From [Scytonema hofmanni] UTEX 2349 (GTDB lineage Bacteria; Cyanobacteriota; Cyanobacteriia; Cyanobacteriales; Nostocaceae), in the NCBI RefSeq assembly GCF_000582685.1, contig NZ_KK073769.1, positions 440,579-504,578 of the forward strand: a stretch of DNA of 64,000 nt. The letters run 5' to 3'. The translations under genes and the position numbers were made by a program. Positions 35,690 through 44,221 of the stretch are shown one piece after another; position 1 is the first letter of the stretch, and the number at the start of each line of letters is the position of its first letter. The notes beneath the pieces were generated by a model. That model saw nothing but the letters and a program-made list of their open reading frames with translations, was not told the DNA's origin and made no database searches.

Positions 35690-36030
35690 CTAGCGAACAC
35701 TTTTGTGTAACCAATACATTTCCCAGGGCTTATCCCGATTAAATGCATTTTTAATCTGTCGATATCCCTGAGATTGTAGTAACTGAGAAATAGCTAATTT
35801 CAGTAGACCGAAAGCTTTTGAAAGTTGATGAGATAATAAGGGTTTCAGGCGATGCTTTTAGACTTTCCATCACGACCACAAGCGATCGCTGTATTCGTCC
35901 ATCCAAAACAGAGGTGCTTGAAAGGTAGATTAGAAGCTGATTTGATTAGATGGCGTTTCCGATGTGAAATGAACGGCTGATAAAGCTTCTGGAAAACTTT
36001 TCGGTCTACTGAATTTAGAACGTTCATTTT
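35690..36030 (-). pseudogene. decayed gene interrupted by an inverted-repeat insertion
   Basis: Minus strand: an ATG at 36027 begins MNVLNSVDRKVFQKLYQ and continues for 60 codons. A different frame nearer the end is open to a TAG at 35690, giving LAISQLLQSQGYRQIKN then PWEMYWLHKSVR, which looks like a real protein C-terminus. Between them lies an inverted repeat, TTCAGTAGACCGAAA at 35799 and its complement near 35998-36012. Part of the first frame (SASNLPFKHLCF) weakly recalls lasso-peptide B2 proteins, but I would not assign it. The gene is non-functional as read. Confidence 0.5.
35799..36012. mobile_element. 214-base element with TTCAGTAGACCGAAA ends
   Basis: Fifteen-base perfect inverted ends TTCAGTAGACCGAAA / TTTCGGTCTACTGAA, extended imperfectly inward by AGCTTTTG and CAGAAAACTTT-like bases. 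It lies within the decayed gene just after the kinase gene. Confidence 0.55.
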
Positions 36031-36047
36031 ATGTTTTCTTGAAACGT

Positions 36048-37187
36048 CTAGATTTGCGAAAGTAACCGCAAAATTACATCGGGAATTTGAGCCACATCAG
36101 TACCAAGTTCCAACACATAGCAGGGAACCTGTTTGACTAAACTCGACATAATTTGAAAAGCCGATTGTCCACTGCCTGCCAATTGAAATATTGTGCTGGG
36201 TGCGAGTGCCCTTAATGCTGCACCTGCGGTCGTTGGACGCAAATGAGTATCTAATTTCCCAGTTACTTGAGGAATCAATACGGCTTTAATCGGAAAGCCG
36301 CGCACAATCTTTTCGGGATGATGCTGATGCAGAAACAACATGGCTTTTTCTACCCCCAAGCGATCAAGATTATTCACCAGGGGAGCTAAGTTTGGAAATC
36401 GCTCTAAATCTGCCTGTCCTTTCAGTTTTGCCGTATTGTACAGACTGTAAACATAAGGCTTGGGATCATTGGAAACTAAACAATAATCATCGCTGGCATA
36501 GACGAGTGGACTATCAATGCAAGCCAGTGCGGTGGACGATTTGCCTGATCCCCCTTTCCCCGCCAGCAAAACGCCTCCAGAAGGTGTTCCCACCGCTCCC
36601 GCATGAACATATTGATGCTGACGATCGCTTGTCCACCAATTCAAAATTGTTTGCAGAGGTGAACCCTTTTCCCAGTAAGGAATATCTTGGGCATCTTCAA
36701 TCCAGTAACAGGCGAGATTTTGCTGACGATCCAGCACACTGAGAATATTCGGACCAATATGAAAATTCGTGCGAATGCGATCGCCATCGTAAGCTTTAAT
36801 TTCCTTACGAGGTCCGAGATAATCCCAGCAGTGCATCTGAATCAGTTGCACTAGGCTGTCAATCAGGAGCGGTAATCCCGTGCCAGTAGACGCGTTATCC
36901 CAAAGGCAAATGGTGAGGTCAGGGTTTGCCGTTGATTGTGTCTCCAAATGGGATAACGCTGGTGTAATCTGCGGAATAAGACCCAAACCCGCAAAGCGCA
37001 AACAAAGGGTGTAGCCCCCAACCTTATAGAAATAATCGACTGCACCTGTAACCTGCGCTGCTCTTTGAAAGCCCTGATAAACCAGGTGAAAGAAGGCAAG
37101 GCGATCTGCTTCAGCAGACGCTGCGCGATCGCATTCTTCGATTGACAAATTGGGGTTAGACTGTGGAGGTAAGGCTAGATTAGTCAC
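36048..37187 (-). CDS. HprK-like serine kinase (HPr-related system)
   Basis: A 379-residue protein whose C-terminal half is a HPr-kinase-type P-loop domain: HAGAVG (about 195-200), Walker A GKGGSGKSS (210-218), then the downstream YASDDYCLV (230-238) acidic region. The N-terminal ~190 residues are a beta-rich domain of the HprK-related kinases seen next to PqqD and nucleotidyltransferase genes in lasso-peptide and exosortase loci. It likely phosphorylates a peptide or small protein partner. The GTG start directly abuts the stop of the preceding nucleotidyltransferase gene, so translation is coupled. No HPr gene is nearby. Confidence 0.82.
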   Translation of the reverse strand: MTNLALPPQSNPNLSIEECDRAASAEADRLAFFHLVYQGFQRAAQVTGAVDYFYKVGGYTLCLRFAGLGLIPQITPALSHLETQSTANPDLTICLWDNASTGTGLPLLIDSLVQLIQMHCWDYLGPRKEIKAYDGDRIRTNFHIGPNILSVLDRQQNLACYWIEDAQDIPYWEKGSPLQTILNWWTSDRQHQYVHAGAVGTPSGGVLLAGKGGSGKSSTALACIDSPLVYASDDYCLVSNDPKPYVYSLYNTAKLKGQADLERFPNLAPLVNNLDRLGVEKAMLFLHQHHPEKIVRGFPIKAVLIPQVTGKLDTHLRPTTAGAALRALAPSTIFQLAGSGQSAFQIMSSLVKQVPCYVLELGTDVAQIPDVILRLLSQI

Positions 37188-38255
37188 TTATTCTAATGCT
37201 GATTTTTTCGGGATCAAAAGATTCTTCAATATCTGTTTGCCTGGAAAGGAGCGATGTTTAAGCCCAAATAGTTTGGTCTCTAAATGGTTGAGGGGGCAAA
37301 TGCTGGAAGCGAGTATTGCTCGAACCAAAGACCGCTTATCTCCAGCCAACACCTGATAGTTCAGCCATTCCGTCTGAGCGATCGGCATTTGGTAGAGCGC
37401 AGGCAACACCCAACTTGGTACCGAAAGCTGCAACACCTGGTGCAACAGGATCAGCATGTTCCGCACTGGCAAAATCATTTGATATCGCTGTGCTTGAGTG
37501 ATGAGTCGCATCCAGTCAAGATCATCCCCCGACTTCTGAATCAGCATTAATGCATCGGCTATCCCATAAATCTGACGCGATGGACTTTTAAAAAATGTCC
37601 TGGCACATCCATCCAAAAGCTGATCGGTCGGGTTAAGCATCCAGCCTGGTTGGTTGTTACAACTGGGAATCGCATACTGCCAAACTTGCTCATCGATATA
37701 GTCTTGAGGAATTGCCCAGAAAAGATGCCCCTGTAAATAAAGCGAGTTTTCCCGATTATCCTGTAAGTGGATAAATTGGTGTGTTAAACCACTAGAAGAA
37801 AGCTGCCAATTTAGACAAGTTAATTCTTGAATTGCCCCCTCTAACTCAGCGGAGCGAACCAACAGATGAAAGTTAGAAATCGGACGATAAGTTTCGTCTT
37901 GGCAACAAAAGAGGGCAGCATCGCCAAGCACAACCGTTTCGATTCCCGCATTCTTTAAATGGGATAACAGTGTTTTTAGTTGTTTGAGCCGCAGTTGATT
38001 GGCATACCAAGTGTGCCGATAGATACCCTTAAGCCTCGCCATATGAGGATCTTCGACACCATGAGCCAATAGATTTTGGTAAAGTTGCGGCAGTAACACA
38101 TGGGACTCGGCATCTAAGACTTCGATATCGACTGAGGACTGCCATTGCTCCCATGCGGTCAGTGCAGCTTGTCCCTGCAAAAGTGCCGCTTGGAGCAATA
38201 GTTTCTGCCTTTGGGTTAGTTTGTAGCTGCTAACAAGGGGAATGCGATCGCTCAT
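37188..38255 (-). CDS. nucleotidyltransferase-fold protein with degenerate active site
   Basis: A 355-residue homologue of the protein at 27080. The helical lead-in (RQKLLLQAALLQGQAAL) and the GIETVVLGDAALFCCQDETY stretch align with its partner's AFKGPTLAASVYGN region. However, the DLD at residues 128-130 of the partner is NFH here at the same residue numbers (SNFHLLVRS). Loss of the metal-binding aspartates suggests a non-catalytic subunit or a binding protein. Its stop abuts the kinase GTG. A MITE-like repeat separates it from the PqqD gene upstream. Confidence 0.72.
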   Translation of the reverse strand: MSDRIPLVSSYKLTQRQKLLLQAALLQGQAALTAWEQWQSSVDIEVLDAESHVLLPQLYQNLLAHGVEDPHMARLKGIYRHTWYANQLRLKQLKTLLSHLKNAGIETVVLGDAALFCCQDETYRPISNFHLLVRSAELEGAIQELTCLNWQLSSSGLTHQFIHLQDNRENSLYLQGHLFWAIPQDYIDEQVWQYAIPSCNNQPGWMLNPTDQLLDGCARTFFKSPSRQIYGIADALMLIQKSGDDLDWMRLITQAQRYQMILPVRNMLILLHQVLQLSVPSWVLPALYQMPIAQTEWLNYQVLAGDKRSLVRAILASSICPLNHLETKLFGLKHRSFPGKQILKNLLIPKKSALE

Positions 38256-38258
38256 CGT

Positions 38259-38388
38259 GACTTAGTACAGTATTGCATCAATTCGTAGGGTTTTGAAACG
38301 CGCTCGTCGCGCACTAGGTAAGGAGAGAGTGACGCAGAATTTTTGTCATAAATTTTCGTCATGAATTTATGCAATATTGTACTTAGGC
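38259..38388. mobile_element. MITE-like element, ACTTAGTACA family, copy 2
   Basis: The left end GACTTAGTACAGTATTGCAT at 38259 is the inverse of the right end ATGCAATATTGTACTTAG (38370-38387). The right 58 bases match 9479-9537 with few changes. The interior differs between copies. The right end contains the TAA of the PqqD gene. Confidence 0.75.
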
Positions 38389-38835
38389 TGTTTTTGCGTT
38401 GGGCCATCCGGCTTCCACATCGACTTCATGAATTGGATCGAGCAGAAGTAAATCTTCCATGTCAGTGAACTTCTCCAACATGGGTTTCTGAAAGCGTGGC
38501 TTGTTAGTTATTTCAGCAATTTCTTTAATGTTGTTATCTGTATTTACAGATTCCATCGTTGAGTCAGCGATAATGAGTTCCTCACGCTGCAAATTTTCTA
38601 AAAATTCCTCAATAGCGGTAGCAATTTCCTCGGCACTACCGTCATATGCTTGTGTCATTTCCTGAATTAGGCTGTGAGAGTCAATCCGACGCTCAATTTT
38701 ACTCCAAACGTCTGCTCCTGTTTTCAATAAGCTGTAGTAGTAACCTTTTTCTAGATGTACAATGACCACTTCTCCATCGATCATTTCACAAACAACTTGA
38801 GGATTATTGACCTGAAATACTTGGTTCTGTTGCAT
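38383..38835 (-). CDS. PqqD-like peptide chaperone with precursor-like C-terminal tail
   Basis: A 150-residue protein. Residues about 12-90 are a PqqD/RRE-type winged-helix: VCEMIDGEVVIVHLEKGYYY, LLKTGADVWSKIE, then a helix (EEIATAIEEFLENLQREELI). A Glu/Asn-rich linker leads to a 37-residue tail at 114-150. The tail opens RFQKPMLEKFTDMEDLLLLD, which matches the leader style [YF]-x-x-P-x-L of lasso-peptide precursors recognised by PqqD domains, then PIHEVDVEAGWPNAKTA. This suggests one polypeptide serving as both carrier and substrate, or a cis leader-binding module. The TAA falls in a MITE end, so the original C-terminus may have been longer. It is the first gene of the leftward arm. Confidence 0.78.
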   Translation of the reverse strand: MQQNQVFQVNNPQVVCEMIDGEVVIVHLEKGYYYSLLKTGADVWSKIERRIDSHSLIQEMTQAYDGSAEEIATAIEEFLENLQREELIIADSTMESVNTDNNIKEIAEITNKPRFQKPMLEKFTDMEDLLLLDPIHEVDVEAGWPNAKTA

Positions 38836-39325
38836 ACAGATGACTTAACGTTTCCTTTGGTACTAAGTGTGTTGCGTTAAAATCTTTTTCGCCCTTGCAA
38901 TCGTTATTCCAAGGTGAATGAGCACTGATTTTTCTACGTATATCAATCACTACTGAGTTAAATTAATGCAACAGGAAAGAAGAATACATGTTTCATCAAA
39001 ACTTTACATAATCAATCCCAAAAACCGGGTTTCTGCTGAATTTTGCCCTAAGGGAGATCCAAAAAATAAAATATCATGCCGGCATAACAAGCGATCCGCT
39101 TGGATCAACCAGCCATTTCAATACACGGCTGGATATTTTATTACTTGTAAGTGCCTAAAACTTATGCAATCAAATATGAGGTGGGGTTTTTCAGGCATTA
39201 AAGTTTGATTTTTCCACAATAGCGATCGCTTGATTTGCATATGATGGAAATGCGATCGCTACTAAAGAGTGAGGAATTCGTAGTCAGCGCTTCCCCAGTC
39301 CCCAGTCATCAAAGGAACCTAAAAA
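38836..39325. other. intergenic region right of the island
   Basis: About 490 bases with two HIP1-type sites near 39225 and 39255 and A/T-rich sequence. A short frame at 38966-39208 has poor codon use. The promoter of the leftward arm must lie near 38840-38960. No RNA gene seen. Confidence 0.5.
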
Positions 39326-40192
39326 ATGACAATGACGCTTATCCAGGGCAACTTTAAAATCTTAAAAACTGCTCCTGATGGCGATTCTATCCGCTTTTAT
39401 CCGCACAATACTGAATTGTGGAAGACATTGGAGACACCAGTCAGTCCCAACCGAGCAGGAGGTGCCCAGCTGCGTTTGGATGCGATCGATGCTTTGGAAA
39501 CACATTATCGCCCGAAAATGGGTAGTATAGGCATACAGCACCAACCAGCGGAATTTGCTGATGCTGCTGCTAGCGAACTGTTAAAATTTTTAGGATTTCA
39601 AAACGTTACCCGTGGTTCCAATCAAGTAATTACTGCCGCAGAACCCGAAGAAGTACCTGGTTTTATCCTTACCCGTTTTGCAGACACCTATGGCAGAGCT
39701 GTAGCTTTTGTTTTTAAAGGCAATTTGGAACAAGAAGATGGCAGCAGCATCTATTTAGAAAAACCTTTATTAAAAAAGAGCGCAAATTCTCATCTCTTAG
39801 GTAAAGGGTTAGTTTACCCTACCTTTTACTCTAAGTTATATCCTGATATCCGCAAGCAATTAATTGCTGTCACCGAAAAAGCTCGTAGTGATAAAAAGGG
39901 TTTATGGGCATCAGATAAAACTCATAAAGGTTTTGTCTTGGAAGGGTTAGAAACTATCACCGACAAAGTTGTTCTTTTACCCAAACTGTTTCGTCGGTTG
40001 CTTGATTATCTCGCTATTAATGATGGTAGTGTAGCTCTAGACGGATTTATGAACTTTCTGGAATCTAAGAAAGATAAAGTGATAATTCTCCCAGATGGTC
40101 ATGTTACAGGATTTGATTTTGTGGTGAAAGTCGATGGTCAAAATATCAAACTAACTGTTCAACCTGAAGATTTAGTTTTTATGGAGAAATAG
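39326..40192 (+). CDS. thermonuclease-like (SNase-fold) protein
   Basis: A 288-residue protein. The N-terminal half has the staphylococcal-nuclease motif TAPDGDSIRFYP, followed by AQLRLDAIDALETHY (the RL-x-x-IDA-x-E block) and later DTYGRAVAFVFKG. The catalytic-type Asp and Arg are recognisable. Residues from about 200 (LPKLFRRLLDYLAIN) form an extra domain. No signal peptide is seen, so it may be cytoplasmic. It would cleave DNA/RNA if active. Confidence 0.75.
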   Translation: MTMTLIQGNFKILKTAPDGDSIRFYPHNTELWKTLETPVSPNRAGGAQLRLDAIDALETHYRPKMGSIGIQHQPAEFADAAASELLKFLGFQNVTRGSNQVITAAEPEEVPGFILTRFADTYGRAVAFVFKGNLEQEDGSSIYLEKPLLKKSANSHLLGKGLVYPTFYSKLYPDIRKQLIAVTEKARSDKKGLWASDKTHKGFVLEGLETITDKVVLLPKLFRRLLDYLAINDGSVALDGFMNFLESKKDKVIILPDGHVTGFDFVVKVDGQNIKLTVQPEDLVFMEK

Positions 40193-40274
40193 CTTACCTA
40201 AATGTCGTTAGGGCTGAAGCCCTTTGTTTTGAGTGCTGAAGTCCTCACTACGTAAGAGAGTCTTTTGCTTTTAC
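40193..40274. repeat. GTCGTTAGGGCTGAAGCCC hairpin region
   Basis: GGGCTGAAGCCC (40209-40220) forms a small palindrome, and GTGCTGAAGTCCTCACTACG follows. It resembles the GTAG...CTAC family and is next to a MITE. Confidence 0.45.
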
Positions 40275-40367
40275 AGGACTTACGCAGCAATAACGGAAAA
40301 ACGAACCGCACCAGATCGCAGAGGAAACAGAGCAATAAGGGTTTGAGAAGTATTTTGCGTAAGTCCT
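40275..40367. mobile_element. MITE-like element, AGGACTTACGCA family, copy 2
   Basis: A 93-base element with ends AGGACTTACGCA and TTGCGTAAGTCCT. The interior AACGAACCGCAC and GCAGAGGAAACAGAG is homologous to copy 1 at 8322-8415. It lies between the nuclease gene and the convergent peptidoglycan-binding gene. Confidence 0.8.
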
Positions 40368-40449
40368 GTTAATGTCTGCTTCTTAATCGAAAGATACTCA
40401 AACCCTCTTTTGAAGGAGGGTTTTATTTGCTGTTGTAATTTACTAATTA

Positions 40450-40965
40450 TTAATCAAAAGTATCAATAATACAGTGAGAGATATGGGCATCGAATCTACT
40501 TAAAGCGTTCCATGTGCGAAATCCAATAATGCCGTTGGGTTGCTGATAGCGCGATACCTGAAAAGCTTGTATTGCTTCAGTTGTTTTCGCACCAAAGATG
40601 CCATCGACTTCACCAGAATAATATTTACCATTTTTCAGTGCGTGCTGAACTGCTTTCACCAGAGAACCGCTACTTCCTTGACTTAACTCTGGCAGACTAG
40701 TAACACCTTCACAGAGATATGCCCAGGTGTTTTTTCCGACAATACCATCTGTTTTGAGGAAGGCAAGACACTGAAAATATTTGACAGCATCTTGGGTTTG
40801 TTCTTCAAAGTGACTTGTGACAAGAACCTGTAGAGGATAATCTGATAAACTATCCAGTTCTGCAAGCCGCTGGTTTAATGCTTTTTGCATTTCTTTGACA
40901 AATGGACTAGTTGCACCCAATCGCAAGGTTGGTCGATTGGTAGGACATTTAATTGCAGTAGACAT
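40450..40965 (-). CDS. peptidoglycan-binding protein (two PG_binding_1 repeats)
   Basis: A 171-residue protein made of two peptidoglycan_binding_1 repeats: TLRLGATSPFVKEMQKALNQ ... FLKTDGIVGKNTWAYL and ELSQGSSGSLVKAVQHALKN ... YYSGEVDGIFGAKTTEAIQAF, then a short tail with GIIGFRTWNAL. There is no signal peptide or catalytic domain, so it may act with a partner or be exported by another route. Confidence 0.85.
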   Translation of the reverse strand: MSTAIKCPTNRPTLRLGATSPFVKEMQKALNQRLAELDSLSDYPLQVLVTSHFEEQTQDAVKYFQCLAFLKTDGIVGKNTWAYLCEGVTSLPELSQGSSGSLVKAVQHALKNGKYYSGEVDGIFGAKTTEAIQAFQVSRYQQPNGIIGFRTWNALSRFDAHISHCIIDTFD

Positions 40966-41080
40966 CCTCTTTAATTCTCTTTAAGTATTTGTTGGTTACA
41001 GAATAAATTCAAACAACTCTACACGGATTACGGAATCCGATAAGTATTATTTGGAAAATAAGGAAAGAGCAAAAAATGAG

Positions 41081-41116
41081 GTGATATTTATGGTGATTAA
41101 TAGCCATAAATATCAC
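41081..41116. terminator. perfect 13-base stem-loop
   Basis: GTGATATTTATGG pairs perfectly with CCATAAATATCAC across a 10-base loop, with T-rich flanks on both strands. It could terminate in either direction between the peptidase and peptidoglycan-binding genes. Confidence 0.55.
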
Positions 41117-41156
41117 ACCTTTCTTTTTATACCAGTATTTTCGTAACTTTGGACAC

Positions 41157-41191
41157 AAAAAAACTCTCTTGTTATTTACTTAACAAGAGAG
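41157..41191 (-). terminator. intrinsic terminator downstream of M16 peptidase
   Basis: On the minus strand CTCTCTTGTTA / TAACAAGAGAG is an 11-base stem followed by seven T. Its sequence resembles the hairpin at 24956-24994. Confidence 0.8.
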
Positions 41192-41238
41192 CAACGGTAT
41201 GGTGTGGCAATCGTGTGTGGGGGAGTGAGGGAGTGGGG

Positions 41239-41366
41239 GACAAGGGGAATTTCATGAGGGGAAAAGGTTAAAGGGTAAAGGGTAAAGTAAGAAAAGTTTT
41301 TCCCTTTTCCCCTTCCCCTTTCCCCCTTTCCCCTTCCTGCTGCCCAATGCCCAATGCCCAATGCCC
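41239..41366. repeat. heptamer tracts (GGGTAAA, CCCCTTT, GCCCAAT)
   Basis: GGGTAAAGGGTAAAG, then CCCTTTTCCCCTTCCCC, then GCCCAATGCCCAATGCCCA (four units). The last is the same 7-mer as the 14-copy tract at 45025. Confidence 0.8.
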
Positions 41367-41373
41367 AAAACAA

Positions 41374-44157
41374 TTAACTGCCTTGAGAAGGAGTGTCTCC
41401 AGGTCCTGCTGTGACAATCACCAGTTTGTCAGGATTAATTAGGTCTTTGATTGCTTGTTGCACTTGAGTCATGGTTACAGCTTGAATGCTATTAGGAAAT
41501 TCTCGAATTTCTGTAGGTGAGAGCCCGTAAACGGAATTGTCTAAAATGATGGTGGCAACATCGCTGGGATTTGCCAAATCTACGGGATAGCTGTTGGTAA
41601 TTGAGCGTTTTGCTGAGTTTAATTCAGCTTCAGTCACTCCTTGATCTCGTACTTGTTTGAGTAAAGCAACCGCGCTTGCGATCGCTTTATTTGCGTCTTG
41701 GGGAGAGGTTTGCATCTGAATTAAGAATGGACCTGGATTAACTCCAGCAGCAAAAGCACTGTAAATACCGTAAGTTAAACCTTGGCGATCGCGTACTTCC
41801 GTACCCAAGCGACTAGATAATGTATCACCACCCAAAATTTGATTCAGTATCAACGCTGCATAAAAACGGGGGTCTTTACGGGAAATACCGTTATAGCCGA
41901 TATAAGTAACTGCCTCTGCCTTACCGGGAATTACTTGGTTTAAACGTGTCAAACTTTGCGGTAAAGGTACTGAGGTAACATTCAAAATCGGTGCTTTCCC
42001 TTTTGCTTGCCATTTGCCGAAAGCTTGATTTAGTAAAGCTTTCACCTTCGCGGAATCGAAATCACCCACTATCGCTAACGTTGTTGTATCTGGTCGATAG
42101 TGTGCTTGATAAAAGCGAAGCAAATCATCGCGAGTAATATTCTTCAAACTTTCTTCTGTAGGAAAGCTGTGGAATGGATGATTTTCGGGGTAAATTGCTT
42201 GCTGAAAAACTCTTCGTCCCAGTCCACGGGGGTCATCTAGTTGTGCTTTCAACCCCGTTAATGACCGGCGCCGACTTAGTTCTAATTGGTCTGGGGGGAA
42301 AGTAGCATTTTGGACTACATCTGCCAGAGTTTCTATCAATAATGGCAGATTCGCGGACAAACCTTGACCACCAATAGCGACACCCTCACGACCAGCACCA
42401 AAAGCTAAACTAACTCCTCTATCTTCTAACGATTTGGCTAGCGTGAGAGCATTTTTGCTTTTCGTGCCATTCATTAAGTTACCAGCAGTCAAAGTCGCTA
42501 GCCCAGCTTTTTGAATGTTGTCAAATTCAGCACCAGCGTCAATTTGTCCGGTGAGGTTGATCGAGGGAAAACTGCGATCGCTTAACAAAAGAACCCGCAT
42601 CCCATTCGCTAGGGTAAACTGTTCTGGTAGCGATTGTTTGCTAGCAGTGGTCGCTGAAGTGGCAGGGGGAAGATATTTTGCCAATTCTGCCGGATCTACT
42701 GGTTTACCTGGGTTGAAGTTCTCTGAGGTGCGAGCAGAACCAGCATTAGAAGTTCCTGGTTTACCATCAGGCTGGGTCGGTTCAAAAAAGCCGATGGTTT
42801 GTTTAGCCGGATTCAGGTAAGTTTTTGCTGCTTTCTGCACATCAGCTGGTGTAACTTTGGCGATCGCTGCCAAATATTTCTCAATAAAACGATAATCACC
42901 GGCGACGGTTTGATTATATCCCAGTTGATTTGCCTGACTGGTGATATCCTGATTATTCAATATAAAAGAAGCTTGTAATTGCGTCTTTGCTCTATTCAAT
43001 TCTTCGTTAGTAACTGGCTCCTGTTGCAGTTTCGTCAACGATTGTTGCAGCACCAAAGCAATTTTTGATAATTTTTGACCGGGTGCGGCTGTAGCATTAA
43101 TTTCATACCAACCTGGTTCAATTAATTCTGCTGCACTCGCACTTACTGAACTCGCGAGTCCGGATTCTACCAAATTTTGGTAAAGTCGGGAACTACGTCC
43201 GCCTGTAAGAATACCATCCATCAAATCAATCGCCGCAACATCGGGATGCTTGACATCTGGTAAAGGATAGACAACTTGCAGCAGTGCAGCGCTTCCCGGT
43301 TCTTTGAGAACGATTGGCTCTTTTTTCGCCGGAGTATTAGAAGGTATAGATACAGAGCCTTTGATTGGAACCGTCTTAACTCGTTTGGGAACCTTGCCGA
43401 AAGTTTCCTTGATAACTTTCAACGTTGGTGCGCTGGAAAAATCGCCTGTAACTACCAATGTGGCATTGTCTGGACTGTAGAAGGTTTGGTAATAATTCCG
43501 CACCTGTTCCAGTGTGAATTTCTCGACATCGGCTTTTGTGCCTCCCACAGGTAAGCCATAAGTTCGATTCGGGAAAGCAGCCCGCAAAACCGAGCGACTG
43601 AGACGATAGCTAGGTGAATTTTCGTATCCCTGGAGTTCAGAAATGACTACGCGCTTTTCACTCGTCAGTTGGTCGGGTTCGATTAAAGCACCTTCCATGC
43701 GATCGGCTTCTAAGGTTAGCAGTGCTTCAAGTTTGTCTCGCTGCACTGTACCATAGTAAGCAGTTTCGTCATAGCTGGTGAAAGCGTTAAATTGACTACC
43801 CAAAGCACTAAACAGTCGTCCAAATTGTACTGGACGAGTGGAAGTGCCTTTAAACATTAAATGTTCCAACTGGTGGGAGATACCACTTTCCCCCGTTCCC
43901 TCGTTACGTGAACCAACTTTATACCAAACCTGCACGCTGACCACTGGTGCAGTATGGATTTCTTTGGTTAGCACAGTTAAACCGTTGTCTAATACAGTTT
44001 TTGTCACCCCTTGGGTTAGTGCTGAACCCGATACAGGTACAACTGTAGTTGGCGTTGCCGCGTTGGTAAAATTGTCTGAAAACAAATCGAGACTGAGAAA
44101 AAGGCTGAGGAACAAGCCTATAAGAATGTATGGACGCAGTTTAGAAAGGAAAGGCAT
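41374..44157 (-). CDS. M16 family metallopeptidase (double-domain)
   Basis: A 927-residue insulinase-type peptidase. It has an N-terminal hydrophobic segment (LFLSLFLSLDLFSD). The first M16 unit has SHQLEHLMFKGT, the inverted HxxEH zinc motif (about residue 90-95), with the distant ETAYYGTVQRD and LTLEADRME. A second full M16 unit starts at about residue 510 (TLANGMRVLLLSDRSF) without the HxxEH motif, as in alpha/beta processing-peptidase pairs fused in one chain. It is probably periplasmic and degrades peptides. The strong terminator at 41157 follows. Confidence 0.92.
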   Translation of the reverse strand: MPFLSKLRPYILIGLFLSLFLSLDLFSDNFTNAATPTTVVPVSGSALTQGVTKTVLDNGLTVLTKEIHTAPVVSVQVWYKVGSRNEGTGESGISHQLEHLMFKGTSTRPVQFGRLFSALGSQFNAFTSYDETAYYGTVQRDKLEALLTLEADRMEGALIEPDQLTSEKRVVISELQGYENSPSYRLSRSVLRAAFPNRTYGLPVGGTKADVEKFTLEQVRNYYQTFYSPDNATLVVTGDFSSAPTLKVIKETFGKVPKRVKTVPIKGSVSIPSNTPAKKEPIVLKEPGSAALLQVVYPLPDVKHPDVAAIDLMDGILTGGRSSRLYQNLVESGLASSVSASAAELIEPGWYEINATAAPGQKLSKIALVLQQSLTKLQQEPVTNEELNRAKTQLQASFILNNQDITSQANQLGYNQTVAGDYRFIEKYLAAIAKVTPADVQKAAKTYLNPAKQTIGFFEPTQPDGKPGTSNAGSARTSENFNPGKPVDPAELAKYLPPATSATTASKQSLPEQFTLANGMRVLLLSDRSFPSINLTGQIDAGAEFDNIQKAGLATLTAGNLMNGTKSKNALTLAKSLEDRGVSLAFGAGREGVAIGGQGLSANLPLLIETLADVVQNATFPPDQLELSRRRSLTGLKAQLDDPRGLGRRVFQQAIYPENHPFHSFPTEESLKNITRDDLLRFYQAHYRPDTTTLAIVGDFDSAKVKALLNQAFGKWQAKGKAPILNVTSVPLPQSLTRLNQVIPGKAEAVTYIGYNGISRKDPRFYAALILNQILGGDTLSSRLGTEVRDRQGLTYGIYSAFAAGVNPGPFLIQMQTSPQDANKAIASAVALLKQVRDQGVTEAELNSAKRSITNSYPVDLANPSDVATIILDNSVYGLSPTEIREFPNSIQAVTMTQVQQAIKDLINPDKLVIVTAGPGDTPSQGS

Positions 44158-44221
44158 TGTTAGTAATTGAAATTCAAAACTGAAAATTTACGCATTATAA
44201 ATCCATCTTGGCAAGTATTTG

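Noticed and set aside
35845..36027. Lasso-peptide B2 (transglutaminase-like) gene
   Set aside because: Only a dozen residues (SASNLPFKHLCF) resemble the family and the frame stops soon after; kept as an unassigned decayed gene.
38966..39208. 80-codon frame right of the PqqD gene
   Set aside because: Its composition is unlike the neighbours, with no ribosome binding site and no recognisable domain.
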